From assembly GCA_028293305.1 (NCBI GenBank), contig JAQGPD010000535.1, forward strand, positions 1 to 8,938: 8,938 nt of DNA, given 5' to 3'. Positions 6,522 through 8,938 of this stretch are shown piece by piece. The notes beneath the pieces are model-generated. The model ran no database searches, was not told the origin of the DNA, and saw only the letters and a list, made by a program, of their open reading frames with translations. Both the position numbers and the translations under genes were made by a program. Position 1 is the first letter of the stretch. Every line of letters begins with the position of its first letter. The DNA comes from Verrucomicrobiales bacterium (GTDB lineage: Bacteria > Verrucomicrobiota > Verrucomicrobiia > Verrucomicrobiales > V1-33).

Positions 6522-6994
6522 ATCACAAGTATCTTCACACCATGGGCACGGCGCAATAACTTTTCGCCAGGGCCAGCGGTGAAATCACGGAACTCGCCGG
6601 CTGCGAATTCTTCCCATCGCACCGAAGCCCCTCCCGCCGCGGCCGCCGCCGCCGCCGTCACCGCCGACCGCGAACCCACCAACCGGCTAGGCCCCCTACT
6701 TCCACCACCGCGTCCCCATCTCCAAAACCGGCACCGATCCGTTTTCACCTCCATCGTCATCGCGGCTACGCAAACCGGCGCTACCGACCGGGAACGAAAC
6801 CCCGCAACGCGCCGACCCAGCCTGCCGCGCACTATTTGCGCACTATTTGAATGGCAAATTTGGTTTTGCCCTGCCAAACATTCGCAGCGAGCCAATTTAG
6901 TCCGCCAAACTGTTAGTAATGCAAAATCATGTGGGGGTGGCAACATCAGCATTTATCGATGGCGGAACACTGAATCGCATCCAATTCCAATTTC
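6522..6994. other. Gene-free gap with GC-rich and AT-rich halves
   Basis: No recognisable gene on either strand. Open frames exist on both strands but read as Ala/Pro/Arg low complexity around a (GCC)5 run (6642-6656). From about 6830 the composition turns AT-rich. That part holds an 11-base tandem repeat (6828-6849), a hairpin GGCAAA-ttTGGT-TTTGCC (6853-6870), and GCCAAAC at 6873 and 6904. The segment may carry the promoters of the divergent secreted-protein and Dabb genes, but I cannot point to good -35/-10 pairs. Confidence 0.5.
6828..6849. repeat. Perfect 11-base tandem repeat
   Basis: CGCACTATTTG occurs twice head to tail (6828-6838 and 6839-6849). The 11-base period is close to one helical turn, as in operators bound on one DNA face, but two units could also be simple replication slippage. 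It sits at the switch from GC-rich to AT-rich sequence. Confidence 0.6.
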
Positions 6995-7012
6995 ATGGCA
7001 AATGGTTTTCCC
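6851..7012. repeat. Imperfect direct repeat pair, ATGGCAAAT..GGTTTT..CCC
   Basis: ATGGCAAATTTGGTTTTGCCC at 6851-6871 (shown here as ATGGCAAAT, TTGGTTTTG, CCC) recurs as ATGGCAAATGGTTTTCCC at 6995-7012, with three deleted bases. Both copies are preceded by ATTT. The second copy is the start codon region of the Dabb-protein frame. The first copy contains a 6-base-stem inverted repeat (6853-6870). Confidence 0.55.
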
Positions 7013-7393
7013 TCCCTCCTCCTCCTGCCCAACCGCACCCTAACCCCACTCCCTAACCAGAGCCCAGGCCACTTGCATCAGATCGGCCTCGTCTGGCTGA
7101 AAAATCCCGGCAACGCCACCGACCGACAAAAAATCATCCAGGCCGTCCACGCCTTCGCCAAAGAAATCCCCGAAGTCAAAAGCGCCACCATCGGCCGCAC
7201 CGACGGCATCGGCGGCCCCTTCTCCGACACCACCTACGACCTCTGCTTCATCCTAACTTTCGAAAACGAAGCCGCCCGCCAACGCTACAACAACCACCCC
7301 ACCCACAAAAAAGCCGGAAAAGAACTCTTTCTCCCGCTAGCCAAAAAACTCCTCCTCTACCGTTTCAGCCAAAACCCATCAAAGGTTGTCTAA
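6995..7393 (+). CDS. Dabb (stress-responsive A/B barrel) domain protein
   Basis: Frame of 132 residues. The Dabb domain spans about residues 28-125: HQIGLVWLKNPGNATDRQKI (28-47), a helix, IPEVKSATIGRT (58-69), DTTYDLCFILTFENEAA (78-94), the YNNHPTHK motif (98-105), and a last strand near LLLYRF. This is a dimeric ferredoxin-like alpha/beta barrel fold; members have diverse or unknown roles, and some are called stress-responsive or resemble antibiotic monooxygenases. The first 26 residues (MANGFPSLLLLPN and a Pro-rich stretch) do not belong to the fold and are encoded partly by a direct repeat, so the true start may be TTG 7073, directly before HQIGLVW. A short hydrophobic N-terminus could also be a weak export signal. 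It converges with the fic pseudogene, and the two reading frames overlap by 4 bases (7390-7393). Confidence 0.8.
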   Translation: MANGFPSLLLLPNRTLTPLPNQSPGHLHQIGLVWLKNPGNATDRQKIIQAVHAFAKEIPEVKSATIGRTDGIGGPFSDTTYDLCFILTFENEAARQRYNNHPTHKKAGKELFLPLAKKLLLYRFSQNPSKVV

Positions 7394-8359
7394 CGCGTGA
7401 GCCGGGCTCGGCCTTGGGGGGTAATACGGTATTTCTGGAGGCGGCTGGTGGGTTTGTCCGGGAGGGTGCGGGCGATGAGACCGGCGGCGAGGGCGGGCTG
7501 GAGGTAGGTGTAAAGAAAGGTGGGACGATGCGCGAGGGCCAGAGCCTGCATGAGACATCCGGCAGATTGCTCTGTCTCTCCCAACACTTCGAGGAGTCGT
7601 CCGACTTGTTCGGTGACTGGTTCGGTATCTTGTTCGGTGCCGGATGCCTCGCGCAGGGCGGTGAGGATGGCGGAGAGCATGAATTCCACGAAGGCGGAGG
7701 AGTTTCCTGCCTTGTCGCAGGCGGCGAGCACCTGGTAGTAATCCGCCTGTCGGTCGCGGATAACGGATTCGACGGGAAGCCAAGCGAACAAGGGATTCCA
7801 TCGGCTAAGCACGAGCGACTTGCCAGAGGCGGCCAATGCGGCCATTGCCATCGGCGAAGGGGTGGATGAATTCCAGCTCGCAGTGGAACACGCAGCCGGA
7901 GATGAGGGGATGGGAATCGGTGCGGCGGAGCCAGCCGAGGAGGTCCTTCATCAGGCCGGGGACGCGTTCCGCAGGCGGGGCGAGATGGACGATTTGTTTG
8001 CCCTGGGCAATGCCGACGCCACGGGAACGGAATTTTCCAGCGCCACGAATCAGGCCGCCCATGAGCAGGCGGTGGGCGGTCAGGAGGTCCTTGGAAGAGA
8101 AGGGAGACCATGAGTCCATCGCTTCATAGGCGGTGAAAGCATTCCGCACTTCCTCCACCTCACGCGGCGGGCCGAGCACCCGTTTTCCGGCGATCACGGC
8201 GGTGACCTGCTCCAGGGTCAGCGTATTGTTTTCAATGGCGAGGGAGGAATGGATGGCGCGGACGCGGTTATTGCGGCGCAGGCGCGGAACCTTCCCGGCC
8301 GTGGTCAACCCGCCCAGCCGCCCGGTGAGGGCGGCAATCTCCGCGACCAGCGTGAGCAT
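7390..8359 (-). pseudogene. Fic family protein (AMP transferase), frameshifted
   Basis: Fic proteins transfer AMP from ATP to hydroxyl side chains of target proteins. The 5' part (8359 to about 7820) encodes the Fic_N region with RLRRNNRVRAIHSSLAIENN; its SxxxEN inhibitory motif (Ser39, Glu43, Asn44) defines class II self-inhibited Fic. Next come VTAVIAGKRVLGPPREVEEV and the complete catalytic motif HPFADGNGRIGR (166-177). Just after GRLWQ the frame runs into VARA and a TAG stop at 7805. The natural continuation SLVLSRWNPLFAWLPVESVI lies in another frame and is restored by removing one base near 7819. It runs to 7390 and includes the usual C-terminal winged-helix region (LMQALALAHRPTFLYTYL, RLQKYRITPQGRARL). 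Either the gene is broken or the read has a one-base error. If real, a 184-residue product would keep the active site but lose the winged helix. Confidence 0.88.
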
Positions 8360-8588
8360 GGCGGAAGAGAGGGTAAAAGGCGGGTGATAGGGGGCGGGGA
8401 TGGAGGGAAGCCGCCGGAAAAATCCGGGCCGGATGGAAAACAGATAAAACCGGCGCCGGTAAAGGACAAGTTGCCTCCGGGGGCCGTTGGCAAAAAAAAT
8501 CCGCCCCTCCGGGTGGAGGGGCGAACGCGGGGTTTAGGTCGGGAGATTCCACCGGGAAATGTCACTCCGGCAGGAGTTCTGCCGAATT
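8360..8588. other. Gap between fic and the aldehyde dehydrogenase remnant
   Basis: No gene seen. It holds the terminator at 8492-8523 and a perfect 12-base palindrome ACCGGCGCCGGT (8449-8460). On the minus strand the palindrome lies between a weak -35-like TTGTCC and a weak -10-like TATCTG (17 bases apart), about 85 bases before the fic start. It could be an operator, but the promoter match is poor. Confidence 0.35.
8492..8523 (-). terminator. Intrinsic terminator after the aldehyde dehydrogenase remnant
   Basis: On the minus strand CGCCCCTCC-ACCC-GGAGGGGCG is a perfect 9-base GC-rich stem with a 4-base loop, followed by GA and eight T. This is a textbook Rho-independent terminator. It begins 65 bases after the stop of the dehydrogenase remnant and would also insulate fic from read-through. 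Confidence 0.9.
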
Positions 8589-8894
8589 TTACACCCCCTG
8601 CGGGATGCCGATGCTGCGGCGGCGGTAGAGGAATTCGAAGAGGTTGCCTTCGTGCGGTTGATCCCACTGGATGCGGTTAGTGGGGGTGGGGCCGACGTTG
8701 AGGCGGTCGATGTGGGGGCAGATGAGGAGGTCTTCGATCCAGTTTTTGCCTTCGGTGATGGCGGTGACGACGAGGCTGGGGCTGATCTGGTTGAGCATGT
8801 CAGCCTGGGCGACTTTGGTGACGCTGGCGTAGGGGAAGAGGAATTCGCGGTTGGCCACGGGGTGTGCGAAGTTGTGATAACAATTACGACGCAA
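8589..8894 (-). pseudogene. Aldehyde dehydrogenase, C-terminal remnant
   Basis: About 85 residues match the end of NAD(P)-dependent aldehyde dehydrogenases: HPVANREFLFPYASVTKV (10-27 of the fragment), then ITEGKNWIEDLLICPHIDRL, LNVGPTPTNRIQWDQPHEGN and a FLYRRRSIGIPQG ending before TAA. The N(R/I)G-x-x-P-T and QPHEGN patterns are those of a dehydrogenase branch with this C-terminal form. The NAD-binding domain and the catalytic Cys and Glu are absent. Upstream of NFAHPV the frame reads unrelated, AT-rich sequence and meets a TAG at 8934-8936, inside the window, so the gene is truncated rather than cut by the window edge. A TTG at 8894 is the only start-like codon and probably not used. A strong terminator still follows. 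An upstream frameshift hiding the rest beyond 8938 is an alternative. Confidence 0.72.
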
Positions 8895-8938
8895 ATCACA
8901 TAGCCCAATTTGCCCAATGCTGACTTGGTTTGCCTACA

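Noticed and set aside
6642..6656. (GCC)5 run as a possible array or functional repeat
   Set aside because: Five triplets in GC-rich sequence are ordinary; there are no spacers and no repeat structure resembling CRISPR.
6384..7043. 219-codon plus-strand frame and a 159-codon minus-strand frame across the 6.5-7.0 kb gap
   Set aside because: Both consist of Ala/Pro/Arg low complexity around a GCC run and change character at the AT-rich patch; no conserved motif.

Overview
The window is a GC-rich bacterial chromosome segment. Housekeeping genes fill the first 5 kb and a looser, partly decayed accessory stretch follows. Protein flavour (class 2 PyrD, PurC followed by a PurS-like protein, a PA2169/DUF2383 bundle protein, an entericidin-type lipoprotein, a secreted CxxCH protein, a Dabb-domain protein) and the near absence of Shine-Dalgarno sequences suggest a Verrucomicrobiota-type Gram-negative. 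This assignment is an inference from protein style, not from a marker gene. The lipoprotein and the secreted heme-motif protein do point to a cell with an outer membrane or periplasm.

Left part (1-2400): an acylphosphatase gene is followed 20 bases later by an OB-fold plus HD-domain nuclease of the YhaM type, both on +. They run convergently into a minus-strand pair: a four-helix-bundle DUF2383 protein and, upstream of it, a 54-residue entericidin-like lipoprotein. A long hairpin (1487-1535) sits between the convergent genes.

Middle part (2400-5200): two nucleotide-biosynthesis units diverge from a short spacer. pyrD (pyrimidines, minus) faces away from purC (purines, plus). purC overlaps a 169-residue protein of no obvious name. 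From an internal ungapped repeat, PurS-like sequence patterns and position, I read it as a fused double PurS, the small accessory subunit of FGAM synthase. A possible remnant of a ribbon-helix-helix protein follows.

Right part (5150-8938): a secreted protein of unknown family with one CxxCH heme motif (minus); a 470-base gap with a GCC-rich tract and an AT-rich patch carrying tandem, inverted and direct repeats; a Dabb-domain protein (plus); a Fic AMP-transferase gene (minus) broken by a single-base frameshift just after its intact catalytic motif; and the C-terminal stub of an aldehyde dehydrogenase (minus) that keeps a textbook terminator. The two damaged genes and the repeat-bearing AT-rich patches suggest a region that has undergone insertion or deletion. 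I see no CRISPR array, tRNA, rRNA or complete mobile element. The most notable item is the PurS pseudodimer. I do not see convincing evidence of a wholly new multi-gene system.
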